Origin: Gammaproteobacteria bacterium UBA4475
GTDB lineage: Bacteria; Pseudomonadota; Gammaproteobacteria; Pseudomonadales; Azotimanducaceae
Direction of reading: 5' to 3'
Length of the DNA stretch: 7,611 bases
Assembly: GCA_002389265.1 (NCBI GenBank)
Contig: DGOD01000124.1
Location: 1-7,611 of the forward strand
Shown: piece after piece, positions 1-6,726 of the stretch
How the letters are laid out: every line of letters starts with the position of its first letter
Position numbering within the stretch: position 1 is the first letter of the stretch
Notes under the pieces: generated by a model
The model's database searches: none
Told to the model about the DNA's origin: nothing
Seen by the model: only the letters and a program-made list of their open reading frames with translations
Position numbers and translations under genes: made by a program

Positions 1-18
1 TATTATTAACCGGCATTA

Positions 19-2643
19 TTAACCAGTATTACGCATGCCGGCGGCTATCCCGGCAATGGTGACCAGCAGCGCTTTGTCGACATAGATGCTGGTTTCGCTG
101 GAATCCCGACTGCGGGCCATCAGTTCGATCTGCAAAAAATGCAACGGGTCCGTATAAGGATGACGTAACTCCAACGTGCGACGGATTTCCGGTGAACTTT
201 CCAACAACCGAATTTGCCCCTTCAGGCGATTCAAGTGTTCGATCAGTGCTAGTAATCGCTCCCTGAGCGCTTGCCCCAGGGGTTGCAGCGCGGACTCCAC
301 CAGCACGTCGTCATACTCTTGAGCGATCGCGGTATCGGCTTTGCTTAATACCATTTCCAACATGTTTAGTTGGGATTGAAAAAACGGCCACTCGGCAATC
401 ATTTCACGCAATGTATGCCAATCTTTGCCGGTAAATTCTTCGGCGAAAGCAGCGTCAGTGCCGAGCCAGGCGGGCAGCATTAAGCGTTTCTGAGTCCAAG
501 CGAAAACCCATGGAATTGCTCGCAGGTCATCGATCGTTTTTTTGACGCCGGGGCCACCGGGTCGACGAGCGGGCCGACTACCCAAGGCCAACTTGGCGAG
601 TTCTTTTTCCGGTGTGCCTTGATCGAAATAATCGACAAAGTGTGCGTCATCTTTGACCACGCTTCGATAAGCATCGCGGGCTTGTTCCGCTAATCGGTTC
701 ATCAGCAGACGCCAGTTTTCTCGGGGTTTCGGTGGCGGTATCAGACTGGCCTCAATGGCAGCTCCTAAAATCAAGTCAAGGTTGTTCAGCGCCAGAGAGG
801 TGGATCCATATTTGAAGCGAATCATCTCTCCTTGTTCGGTGACGCGAATGCTATTGCTGATGGACCCCGGCGGTTGAGACAGTATTGCTGATCGAGCGGG
901 TCCGCCACCGCGACCTACCGTGCCGCCACGACCGTGAAATAAGGTGAGTTTGACCGCGTATTTTTCAGCGATAGTCACTAAGTCTTCTTGGGCCCGATAC
1001 TGAGCCCAAGCCGCTGCCATTTGGCCAGCATCTTTGGCTGAGTCAGAATAGCCGATCATGATTTGCTGGTAGCCTTGAATGTAGTGGGTATACCAGGGTA
1101 TGCGCAACAATCGTTCAAGTGTCCACGCGGCGTTTTCGAGATCTTCAAGGGTCTCAAACAAGGGCACCACGGGTAACTGTTTGCGCAGGCCGCACTTCTT
1201 GAGAAGCAAGACCACGGCGAGCACGTCCGATGGGTTTTTTGCCATTGAGATGATATAGCAGGAAATACCTTCGGCTTCGTCTTTTGCTATTAGGCGAAAT
1301 GTCTCCAAGGTCTCGACGACGCTGGTTGACGGTGACCATTCGTCAGGTATCAAAGGGCGTTTTGTTTCAAGTTCCGCGACCAGGAAATCTTGCCGGGCTT
1401 TTTCTGACCATTGGCCATACTGCCCCAGTTCCAGATAGGTCGTCAGCTCGTCGAGTAACTCAACATGTTTGTCGGCGTTTTGGCGAATGTCCAGGTCAAC
1501 CAGGGTCACGCCAAATGTCGTTACCCTCACCAGGGTATCCTTCAATAAACCGTTGGCAATAATACCCATGCCACAACTATGCAATGATTCGTAGCATGCG
1601 AATAGCGGGTCGAATAATTGATGAGGTTGTAAGATCAGGCCTTCCTGCGGTGGCTCGTCAGAGGACGACCATTGCCGAGTGGCTGTGAGCTGTTCGCGAA
1701 GATTCCGCAAAACAACACGGTAAGGCTCGTGGGCTTCACCACTTGATAATTGGCGGATTTCATCGCTGCATTGACTCATGGAAAGCTGCGAGAGTAGCTC
1801 CTCCACATCACGTAGGTACAAATCTGCGGCCATCCAGCGCGCCAGGCGAACCACCTCGTCTGTGACGCGGGCGGTGACATTGGGGTTGCCATCTCTATCC
1901 CCGCCCATCCAGGATGCGATCTTCACCGGGGTGGATGTGATAGACAGATGAGTGCCGGTGTGTTCGAACAGCAGTTGGTCGAGGCCTTTCCAGAGCTTGG
2001 GTATGGCATTCCAGAAGGAGTGTTCTATGACGGCATAGCCCCATTTAGCTTCATCTTGTGGCGTCGGCGGCTCGGTTCGGATCTCGTCCGTATACCAGAC
2101 TTCGGCAATTAAACGTTCGAGTTCAAGGCGATTATTGCTTGTCAGAGGTTGGTCTTCCGTGACTTTTTCTAACTGTGAAGCAATACGATTGTATTTTTGA
2201 ATCAGGGTGCGCCGCGTAATTTCCGTTGGATGTGCCGTTAATACCAGCTCACAGCTAATATTGTTTATGGTCGCGATCATGTCAGCCTGGCTGATCCCGG
2301 TCGCCTCAAGATGGTTGAATAAAGTATTAAGGTTGGAGGCCTGGGGGAAGTCGCCATGACGCAGGTCGTCAGCTTCAGCTTGCTCGGCGATGTTAGCGAG
2401 ATTGAGGAACTGGTTAAAAGCCCTTGCCACCGACACGAGAGTGTCACCTTCTAGATTTTTGAGGACGGTATGCAGCGCCCTGTCAGGTGTGTCGTTGCCC
2501 TGGCGCCGTTGCTTGGCAAGGACTCTGATTTCTTCAATTTTTTCGACAAACTCGGGACCGTGCTGATCAATCATGGTTTCGCCCAGGATGTCGCCGAGAA
2601 CTCTCACTCGGTGGCGAAGTCGTCTTGATATCAGTTCGTCCAC
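19..2643 (-). CDS. ppc: Phosphoenolpyruvate carboxylase
   Basis: This cytoplasmic enzyme carboxylates phosphoenolpyruvate with bicarbonate to oxaloacetate, replenishing the TCA cycle. The 874-aa product is close to the 883 aa of E. coli Ppc and looks full length. Visible signatures are TAHPTE with the catalytic His at 138, GGDRDGNPNVT at 247-257, GYSDSAKDAG at 531-540, the glycine-rich loop FHGRGGTVGRGGGPA at 569-583 with His570 and Arg578, SRPARRP at 689-695, RAIPWVFAWTQ at 708-718 and the invariant C-terminal RNTG. Arg578, Lys768, Arg827 and Asn872 appear to match the residues that bind the inhibitor aspartate in E. coli, so aspartate feedback inhibition is inferred. The start is a GTG, chosen because a GGAG lies 5 nt upstream and the protein begins like the family. 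It is the second gene of a unit with the zinc-ribbon gene, 18 bp upstream. It ends with two consecutive TAA stops. Confidence 0.98.
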   Translation of the reverse strand: MDELISRRLRHRVRVLGDILGETMIDQHGPEFVEKIEEIRVLAKQRRQGNDTPDRALHTVLKNLEGDTLVSVARAFNQFLNLANIAEQAEADDLRHGDFPQASNLNTLFNHLEATGISQADMIATINNISCELVLTAHPTEITRRTLIQKYNRIASQLEKVTEDQPLTSNNRLELERLIAEVWYTDEIRTEPPTPQDEAKWGYAVIEHSFWNAIPKLWKGLDQLLFEHTGTHLSITSTPVKIASWMGGDRDGNPNVTARVTDEVVRLARWMAADLYLRDVEELLSQLSMSQCSDEIRQLSSGEAHEPYRVVLRNLREQLTATRQWSSSDEPPQEGLILQPHQLFDPLFACYESLHSCGMGIIANGLLKDTLVRVTTFGVTLVDLDIRQNADKHVELLDELTTYLELGQYGQWSEKARQDFLVAELETKRPLIPDEWSPSTSVVETLETFRLIAKDEAEGISCYIISMAKNPSDVLAVVLLLKKCGLRKQLPVVPLFETLEDLENAAWTLERLLRIPWYTHYIQGYQQIMIGYSDSAKDAGQMAAAWAQYRAQEDLVTIAEKYAVKLTLFHGRGGTVGRGGGPARSAILSQPPGSISNSIRVTEQGEMIRFKYGSTSLALNNLDLILGAAIEASLIPPPKPRENWRLLMNRLAEQARDAYRSVVKDDAHFVDYFDQGTPEKELAKLALGSRPARRPGGPGVKKTIDDLRAIPWVFAWTQKRLMLPAWLGTDAAFAEEFTGKDWHTLREMIAEWPFFQSQLNMLEMVLSKADTAIAQEYDDVLVESALQPLGQALRERLLALIEHLNRLKGQIRLLESSPEIRRTLELRHPYTDPLHFLQIELMARSRDSSETSIYVDKALLVTIAGIAAGMRNTG

Positions 2644-2648
2644 AGTTA

Positions 2649-2652
2649 CTCC
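2649..2652 (-). promoter_or_regulatory. Shine-Dalgarno of ppc
   Basis: Read on the minus strand, GGAG lies 5 nt before the GTG at 2643 and about 10 nt after the stop of the upstream zinc-ribbon gene. It supports the GTG as the real ppc start, and the short distance fits translation of both genes from one message. Confidence 0.7.
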
Positions 2653-2661
2653 AAAATATTT

Positions 2662-3048
2662 TTAGTGTCTACGTATTGCGAAGATAAAGTCGCGAAAATA
2701 ATCCATCAGTGTTTCATATTTAAAGTCTGTGAATTCACCGGCGTCGAAATACATGCCATGGGCTGCACAGGTTTCATATTGGAGATGTTTCTGCTTAGGA
2801 TCAGAAACAGGGATCATGGGTTTACCGCAGCGTGGGCAGTCAATATCACGCAGGGTGTCGTGTTGCTTGCTAAGGATTGTGCCGCTATCGTCGATGTGTT
2901 CCGACATCCATTTATCTTTGAGTATTTCGGCCTCGCCAAGGTCAAACCAGATACCATGACACGCGACACATTTATCGATCGTCACACTGCCGGACAGGGT
3001 ACTTAAGGTTTTTTCTTGCATCGCGCCGTGGCATTTTGGACATTCCAT
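2662..3048 (-). CDS. Double zinc-ribbon (zf-TFIIB type) protein of unknown function
   Basis: A 128-aa soluble protein with two zinc-ribbon units of the zf-TFIIB-like family. The first has Cys3-x2-Cys6 and Cys27-x2-Cys30 followed by HGIWFDLGE. The second has Cys71-x2-Cys74 and Cys94-x2-His97 followed by GMYFDAGEF, so the fourth ligand of the second ribbon appears to be His rather than Cys, with one residue lost relative to the first. The two units resemble each other (CPKCHG/CPRCGKP; HGIWFD/HGMYFD), suggesting internal duplication. No signal peptide or membrane helix is seen. The start has AGGGAG 8 nt upstream (3057-3062). It is the first gene of a likely operon with ppc. Proteins of this family are widespread but I know of no established role; metal binding or a protein-protein contact is inferred only from the fold. 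Confidence 0.9.
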   Translation of the reverse strand: MECPKCHGAMQEKTLSTLSGSVTIDKCVACHGIWFDLGEAEILKDKWMSEHIDDSGTILSKQHDTLRDIDCPRCGKPMIPVSDPKQKHLQYETCAAHGMYFDAGEFTDFKYETLMDYFRDFIFAIRRH

Positions 3049-3075
3049 TGTCTATTCTCCCTTTGGTCTTTTTGT

Positions 3076-3104
3076 ATTATCCATAGATTGGCCCGGGATG
3101 CGAA
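3076..3104 (-). promoter_or_regulatory. Candidate sigma70-type promoter for the zinc-ribbon/ppc unit
   Basis: On the minus strand, TTCGCA (3104-3099, 4 of 6 matches to TTGACA) is separated by 17 bp from GATAAT (3081-3076, 5 of 6 matches to TATAAT). Transcription would start near 3068, giving a leader of about 20 nt with the AGGGAG ribosome site. The -35 hexamer overlaps one arm of an inverted repeat. This was found by eye, not scored. Confidence 0.4.
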
Positions 3105-3128
3105 ATGGTTTCCCCTGAGCTATTTCGC
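3100..3128. repeat. Operator-like inverted repeat in divergent intergenic region
   Basis: GCGAAAT (3100-3106) and ATTTCGC (3122-3128) form a perfect 7-bp inverted repeat with a 15-nt spacer, so the arms are 22 bp apart, about two helical turns. The left arm overlaps the candidate -35 of the minus-strand promoter. It sits between two divergent genes, so it could bind a dimeric regulator; it could also be chance. Confidence 0.3.
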
Positions 3129-3159
3129 TGTTGCTGTTTCGTCACTACCGTTTCGTCGA

Positions 3160-3165
3160 TATAGT
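3160..3165 (+). promoter_or_regulatory. Candidate -10 element for the M20 amidohydrolase
   Basis: TATAGT (5 of 6 to TATAAT) lies 38 nt before the ATG at 3204. No good -35 is present at 15-19 bp spacing. Just upstream is an exact 8-bp direct repeat GTTTCGTC at 3136-3143 and 3150-3157, which could be an activator site but is short enough to be chance. Confidence 0.3.
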
Positions 3166-3203
3166 ACAAGCCACTAGCCTATAGGTAGCGTTGGAGTTGA
3201 TCG

Positions 3204-4547
3204 ATGATGTGGGAATTGTTGAAATTGCGGATTGTGCTGTTGTTGGCTTTGAGCACCGTTAGCGCAGCTCAAGCAGGCCAAACAGAGGTGCCTGATGAAC
3301 TAGGCGCCATGACCCTTGATGCTCGCGTCGATGAAAGCGTGATGGGTATCAATGACAAGTTGGTCAAGTGGCGCCGTGATCTGCACGCGCATCCCGAGTT
3401 GAGTAATCGTGAATTTCGAACCGCGGAGGTCATCGCAGCGCATCTTCGCAAGCTGGGCATGACCGTGACGACTGACGTTGCCCATACCGGTGTGGTTGGT
3501 TATTTGCGCGGTCGTAGCGAACACCCGTTGGTGGCCTTACGCTCAGACATGGATGCCTTGCCCGTCACCGAACAGGTGGATTTGGCTTTTGCCTCAACGG
3601 TCAAGGGAGAGTATCTGGGCCAAGAGGTGGGCGTTATGCATGCTTGTGGCCATGATAATCATATGGCTATGCTGATGGGTGCCGCTGAGGTGCTTGCGGG
3701 CATGGCCGACGAGATTCCCGGTTCCATAAAATTTATCTTTCAGCCAGCGGAGGAGGGTCCGCCGGAAGGTGAGCAGGGCGGTGCGAAATTAATGGTTAAA
3801 GAAGGCGTTCTGCAAGACGTCGATGCCATCTTTGGTTTGCATGTTTTTCCTTCAGCGCTCGGCACCGTTCAGTACCGCACGGGGGGCATTATGGCCAGTT
3901 CCGACACCTTTAAGATCAAGGTCAAGGGTCGGCAAACTCATGGCGCCGTGCCTTGGGGCGGGGTTGACCCGATCGTTGTGGCGGCCCAGATTGTGCTCGG
4001 CTTACAGACAATTCCAAGCCGTCAATTGGATTCAACGTTAACACCGTCGATCGTCACGATCGGCAAAATTCAGGGAGGGGTGCGGTCCAACATTATTCCC
4101 GATGACGTTGAAATGCTCGGCACGATTCGAACCTTCGACCAGACAGTGAGAGAAGATATTCATGTGCGCATGGTTCGCACAGTCAGCCTCATCGCTGAGA
4201 GTGCCGGCGCGACGGCCGAAGTACAGATCCTTGCCGGCACGCCGGTGACCTCGAATGACCCAATGTTGACGCGCCTGATGGTGCCCACGCTTGAGCGGGT
4301 GGTGGGTCAGGCGCAGGTGTCAATATCACCGAGGACGACCACAGCCGAGGATTTTGCCTATTATCAGCAGCAGATACCGGGCATGTTTTTCTTTCTCGGC
4401 GTCGCTAACCCTTTGGACCCGGCACCCGCCTCAAATCATTCACCCTACTTTTATGCAGATGAACGGGCCTTACCCGTTGGCGCCAGGTTGATGACGAATC
4501 TTGCCCTGGATTATTTGCGCTTGGCTGGGGCGGACAAAGCGCCCTGA
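3204..4547 (+). CDS. Exported M20 (M20D-like) metallo-amidohydrolase
   Basis: A 447-aa metal-dependent hydrolase of the family that includes hippurate hydrolases, N-acyl-L-amino acid amidohydrolases and IAA-amino acid hydrolases. It probably removes acyl groups from amino acids or small peptides; the exact substrate cannot be read from sequence. The N-terminus has a signal peptide: a short charged start, a hydrophobic core at about 10-19, and AQA at 22-24 as a likely cleavage site, so it should act in the periplasm. The mature part has WRRDLHAHPELS at 56-67, RSDMDALP at 113-120, HACGHD at 146-151, PAEEG at 181-185, GLHV at 211-214 and NHSPYF at 411-416. Expected metal ligands Cys148, His150, Glu184, His213 and His412 are all present. 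GGAG (3193-3196) lies 7 nt before the ATG; a second ATG follows immediately and would work equally well. The 3' end overlaps the convergent C15 peptidase gene by 37 bp. Confidence 0.95.
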   Translation: MMWELLKLRIVLLLALSTVSAAQAGQTEVPDELGAMTLDARVDESVMGINDKLVKWRRDLHAHPELSNREFRTAEVIAAHLRKLGMTVTTDVAHTGVVGYLRGRSEHPLVALRSDMDALPVTEQVDLAFASTVKGEYLGQEVGVMHACGHDNHMAMLMGAAEVLAGMADEIPGSIKFIFQPAEEGPPEGEQGGAKLMVKEGVLQDVDAIFGLHVFPSALGTVQYRTGGIMASSDTFKIKVKGRQTHGAVPWGGVDPIVVAAQIVLGLQTIPSRQLDSTLTPSIVTIGKIQGGVRSNIIPDDVEMLGTIRTFDQTVREDIHVRMVRTVSLIAESAGATAEVQILAGTPVTSNDPMLTRLMVPTLERVVGQAQVSISPRTTTAEDFAYYQQQIPGMFFFLGVANPLDPAPASNHSPYFYADERALPVGARLMTNLALDYLRLAGADKAP

Positions 4548-5149
4548 GTCAGTCCATGGATGTGGACTACAGCGTCCCGTAGATGTCGCGCGAAGCGTGA
4601 CAGTATGTCGATATGACAAAGTTGATCCTCATCATTCATCTGAAATTGACTGCCGTAAGGGGGTAGATGAACAAAGACGACCGTACCGAGGTGGGGATAA
4701 TCTTCTCTGAGGCCTTCGAGGGTATACAGGGTTTCTTCACAGAGAAATGCGCCGGCATCGGTGGATACTCGAATCGGCCAGCCGTGTTCGCGCAGGCGCT
4801 GACAAAGTTGTTCTGAATCGATGCTCCCATTGCGTAACGCCGGTCCCTGGGGGTCAATCAGGCGCTGCAAAGGCGTGTTGGCACGGTTGTCGGTGCGCAT
4901 GGCCCGCTCATTGCGCGCAAGGATCTCGACAGTAAATTCACCTACGTGGCCTTCGCCCATGCTGATAATGATTTCTGGACAATGGCTTGCACAAATAGGC
5001 TTTAGTCGGGCCAGGGGTGCGCCCCAGATCACGGGGATCTCAAGCGTGTCAATTGCTGGGCTCTGACTCGCTAATGATTCGACGGCTAGCCAGGAGGCAT
5101 TTTCAAGGCGTCCGTCGAAGGGACTGAAGCCGGTCATCAATATGTGCAT
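4511..5149 (-). CDS. Pyroglutamyl-peptidase I family (C15) cysteine peptidase
   Basis: A 212-aa cytoplasmic protein of about the usual length (near 215 aa) for pyrrolidone-carboxylate peptidases, which remove N-terminal pyroglutamate from peptides. The N-terminus MHILMTGFSPFDG matches the family start. The catalytic triad can be placed as Glu75 (in FTVEILARN), Cys137 (in DAGAFLCEETLY) and His161 (in VFVHLPP). TDN at 86-88 and the C-terminal helix DILSRFARHL also fit. Divergent points are GEGHVGEF at 65-72, where typical members have a GLAGGR-like stretch, and LCEE in place of VCN. Activity on pyroglutamate is therefore likely but not certain. An in-frame ATG at 5200 would add 17 residues; I chose 5149 because the family motif begins there, although its ribosome site (AGAG) is weak. 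The promoter would have to lie inside the transporter remnant. The 3' end overlaps the M20 gene. Confidence 0.88.
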   Translation of the reverse strand: MHILMTGFSPFDGRLENASWLAVESLASQSPAIDTLEIPVIWGAPLARLKPICASHCPEIIISMGEGHVGEFTVEILARNERAMRTDNRANTPLQRLIDPQGPALRNGSIDSEQLCQRLREHGWPIRVSTDAGAFLCEETLYTLEGLREDYPHLGTVVFVHLPPYGSQFQMNDEDQLCHIDILSRFARHLRDAVVHIHGLTQGALSAPAKRK

Positions 5150-5449
5150 GGTGCTACTCTGGGCTGTTTGATACAGGGATTGAAGCAAAGCTTGAGTCAT
5201 TCATCAATGGTGCAATTGGCCTTGCTGCCGGCGATGCGGGGGCGGGTGAACAGTATTTTGATGATGTCATTTGGCTTGATGCCGGTGGGTGTGATCCCAG
5301 TGGGATATATTGCCGAACACTATGGCATTGACACTTCCTTGTGGATTAGCGCCGTCTGTCTGGCTATAGTCACCCTGGTGCTGGCGGTTTGTATCCCCGC
5401 GATCAGACAGATTGATCAGGGTTCTGCAAAGCCAACGCCGACGGCGTGA
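5150..5449 (+). pseudogene. 3' remnant of a major-facilitator (MFS) transporter gene
   Basis: About 99 codons read as the C-terminal end of an MFS exporter. Conserved LLPAMRGRVNSI is followed by a hydrophobic helix (LMMSFGLMPVGVIPVGYIA), a short EHYG loop, another helix (WISAVCLAIVTLVLAVCIPA) and a short polar tail. This corresponds to the last two or three of the 12 helices; the first ten or so are absent. Reading the frame further left enters sequence antisense to the C15 peptidase and soon meets an in-frame stop at 5087-5089. A GTG at 5144 and an ATG at 5207 could start a short peptide, but neither has a good ribosome site, so I treat it as a broken gene. An alternative is a very small two-helix membrane protein. 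The 5' border falls almost exactly at the peptidase start codon, suggesting a deletion or insertion junction. Confidence 0.75.
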
Positions 5450-5565
5450 CGCAAAACGTGGCTGTGAGGTTTCGTCAGCAGAACCCAAGATTTGAAGGAC
5501 AGATCAAAAATGCGCCATCAGGCGTCAACAGAAGTCAGTAAAAAATCATAAACCGGAGTAGAAGC
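5450..5565. other. Intergenic leader of the alcohol dehydrogenase gene
   Basis: This 116-bp stretch separates the transporter remnant from the dehydrogenase. It contains a short palindrome CGCC-ATCA-GGCG (5513-5524) and the ribosome site GGAG (5555-5558), 7 nt before the ATG. I find no convincing -35/-10 pair, so where transcription of the dehydrogenase begins is unclear. Confidence 0.4.
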
Positions 5566-6651
5566 ATGAAAGCTGCCATATTTAGAGAAGTGGGAAAGCC
5601 CCTGCAAATCGAGCAAATCAGCATCTCAAAGCCAGGGCCAAGAGAAGTATTGATTAGAACGGCAGCGGCCGGCGTCTGCCATAGTGATCTGCACTTTATC
5701 GAGGGTCTGTATCCTGCCCAGACACCCATGGTGCTTGGCCATGAATCAGCAGGTATTGTTGAGCAGGTTGGATCTGACGTCACTTATGTCAAGCCCGGCG
5801 ACCATGTGATCACCTGTCTGTCAGTTTTTTGTGGTCATTGCGAGCAATGTTTGACCGGTCATATGTCCCTGTGTGCCAGTGCTGAAGTGCGTCGGCCCGT
5901 CGATGAAGAGCCGCGTTTGTCACATAATAATGCCATCGTGAATCAGTTTGCCAACCTGTCCTCCTTCGCAGAGCAAATGCTGATTCATGAGCACGCGCTG
6001 GTGAAGATTCGTGAAGATATGCCGCTAGACCGTGCCGCCTTGATCGGTTGTGCTGTGACCACCGGTGTGGGGTCCGTGTTTCATACGGCCGCCGTGGCGC
6101 CAGGCAGTACAGTGGCTGTTATCGGTTGTGGTGGGGTTGGTCTGTCAGCGATCAACGGCGCAGCGATTGCTGGTGCGGCACGAATTATCGCCATCGATAT
6201 GGTGGACTCCAAGCTTGAGATGGCAAAGGACTTTGGCGCAACGGATGTGATTAACGGTCGCAATGGCGATGCTGTCGAGCAAGTGATGGAATTAACCAAG
6301 GGCGGGGTACAGTATTCCTTCGAAGCGATTGGTTTGAAGCAGACGGCGGAAGATTCGTTCCGCATGTTGAGACCGGGCGGTACTGCAACCATCATCGGTA
6401 TGATTCCCGTCGGTGTGAAGATCGAGTTGATGGGCGCAGCCTTCCTGCAGGAGAAGAGGATTCAGGGCTCAATGATGGGTTCAAATCGGTTTCGAATTGA
6501 TATGCCACGATTCATCGATTTTTATCTGCAAGGCAAGCTACATCTAGACCAACTGATTTCCAAGCGTATTAAGCTTGAGCAAATCAATGACGCCTTCGCC
6601 GATATGAAGACCGGCGCAGTAGCGCGCAGTGTTATTGTGTTCGATCAATAA
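5566..6651 (+). CDS. Zinc-dependent medium-chain alcohol dehydrogenase
   Basis: A 361-aa cytoplasmic oxidoreductase of the zinc-containing MDR superfamily, interconverting an alcohol and an aldehyde or ketone with NAD(H). The N-terminal GroES-like domain carries the catalytic zinc site: Cys38 (GVCHSD), His59-Glu60 (GHES) and Cys162 (GCAVTTG). The structural zinc lobe is Cys89, Cys92, Cys95 and Cys103 in the normal spacing. The Rossmann motif GCGGVG is at 187-192, and Asp211 at the end of the second strand (IIAIDM) indicates preference for NAD over NADP. Length and the GCAVTTGVGSV stretch resemble the class III/liver ADH-like branch rather than short threonine-dehydrogenase forms. The substrate cannot be deduced. 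GGAG 7 nt upstream supports the ATG. All key residues are intact. The neighbouring transporter remnant on the same strand may once have belonged to the same unit. The gene converges on the acyltransferase. Confidence 0.95.
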   Translation: MKAAIFREVGKPLQIEQISISKPGPREVLIRTAAAGVCHSDLHFIEGLYPAQTPMVLGHESAGIVEQVGSDVTYVKPGDHVITCLSVFCGHCEQCLTGHMSLCASAEVRRPVDEEPRLSHNNAIVNQFANLSSFAEQMLIHEHALVKIREDMPLDRAALIGCAVTTGVGSVFHTAAVAPGSTVAVIGCGGVGLSAINGAAIAGAARIIAIDMVDSKLEMAKDFGATDVINGRNGDAVEQVMELTKGGVQYSFEAIGLKQTAEDSFRMLRPGGTATIIGMIPVGVKIELMGAAFLQEKRIQGSMMGSNRFRIDMPRFIDFYLQGKLHLDQLISKRIKLEQINDAFADMKTGAVARSVIVFDQ

Positions 6652-6653
6652 CG

Positions 6654-6724
6654 CTCGTTTTGACGGTTACTGCATCAGCTTATTCTAGATCTGATCTAGG
6701 AAGGCCGGTGCAGTCACCAACGAG
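6654..6724. terminator. Nested inverted repeat between convergent genes, probable bidirectional terminator
   Basis: Three sets of arms nest around one centre. The outer pair is CTCGTT (6654-6659) with AACGAG (6719-6724). The middle pair is GGTTACTGCA (6665-6674) with TGCAGTCACC (6709-6718), 9 of 10 pairing. An inner hairpin is CTAGAT (6685-6690) with ATCTAG (6694-6699) around a 3-nt loop. The outer and middle right arms are contiguous, while the left arms are separated by a 5-nt bulge (TTGAC). It fills nearly the whole gap between the dehydrogenase stop and the acyltransferase stop. There is no long T-tract on either side, so it is not a textbook intrinsic terminator; a degenerate mobile-repeat or recombination site is an alternative. 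Confidence 0.5.
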
Positions 6725-6726
6725 GC

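Noticed and set aside
1284..1562. Plus-strand ORF inside ppc
   Set aside because: It is antisense to conserved Ppc coding sequence, with unnatural composition and no start signal; a shadow frame.
2665..3006. Plus-strand ORF opposite the zinc-ribbon gene
   Set aside because: The minus strand has clear paired CxxC motifs and a good ribosome site; the plus frame shows no family features.
5150..5200. N-terminal extension of the C15 peptidase from the ATG at 5200
   Set aside because: The 17 extra residues do not resemble the family, whose conserved start MxILxTGFxPF begins at 5149; the region reads better as transporter remnant on the other strand.
5435..5447. Hairpin ACGCC-GAC-GGCGT at the end of the transporter remnant as a terminator
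   Set aside because: The stem is only 5 bp and is followed by an A-rich stretch rather than a T-run, so termination on the plus strand is not supported.
3204..5449. A dedicated peptide-scavenging system (M20, C15 and transporter)
   Set aside because: The genes are on opposite strands, the transporter is a fragment of the exporter type, and nothing in the sequence links them beyond proximity.
5513..5524. CGCC-ATCA-GGCG palindrome before the dehydrogenase as an operator
   Set aside because: The arms are only 4 bp, which is expected by chance in this length.
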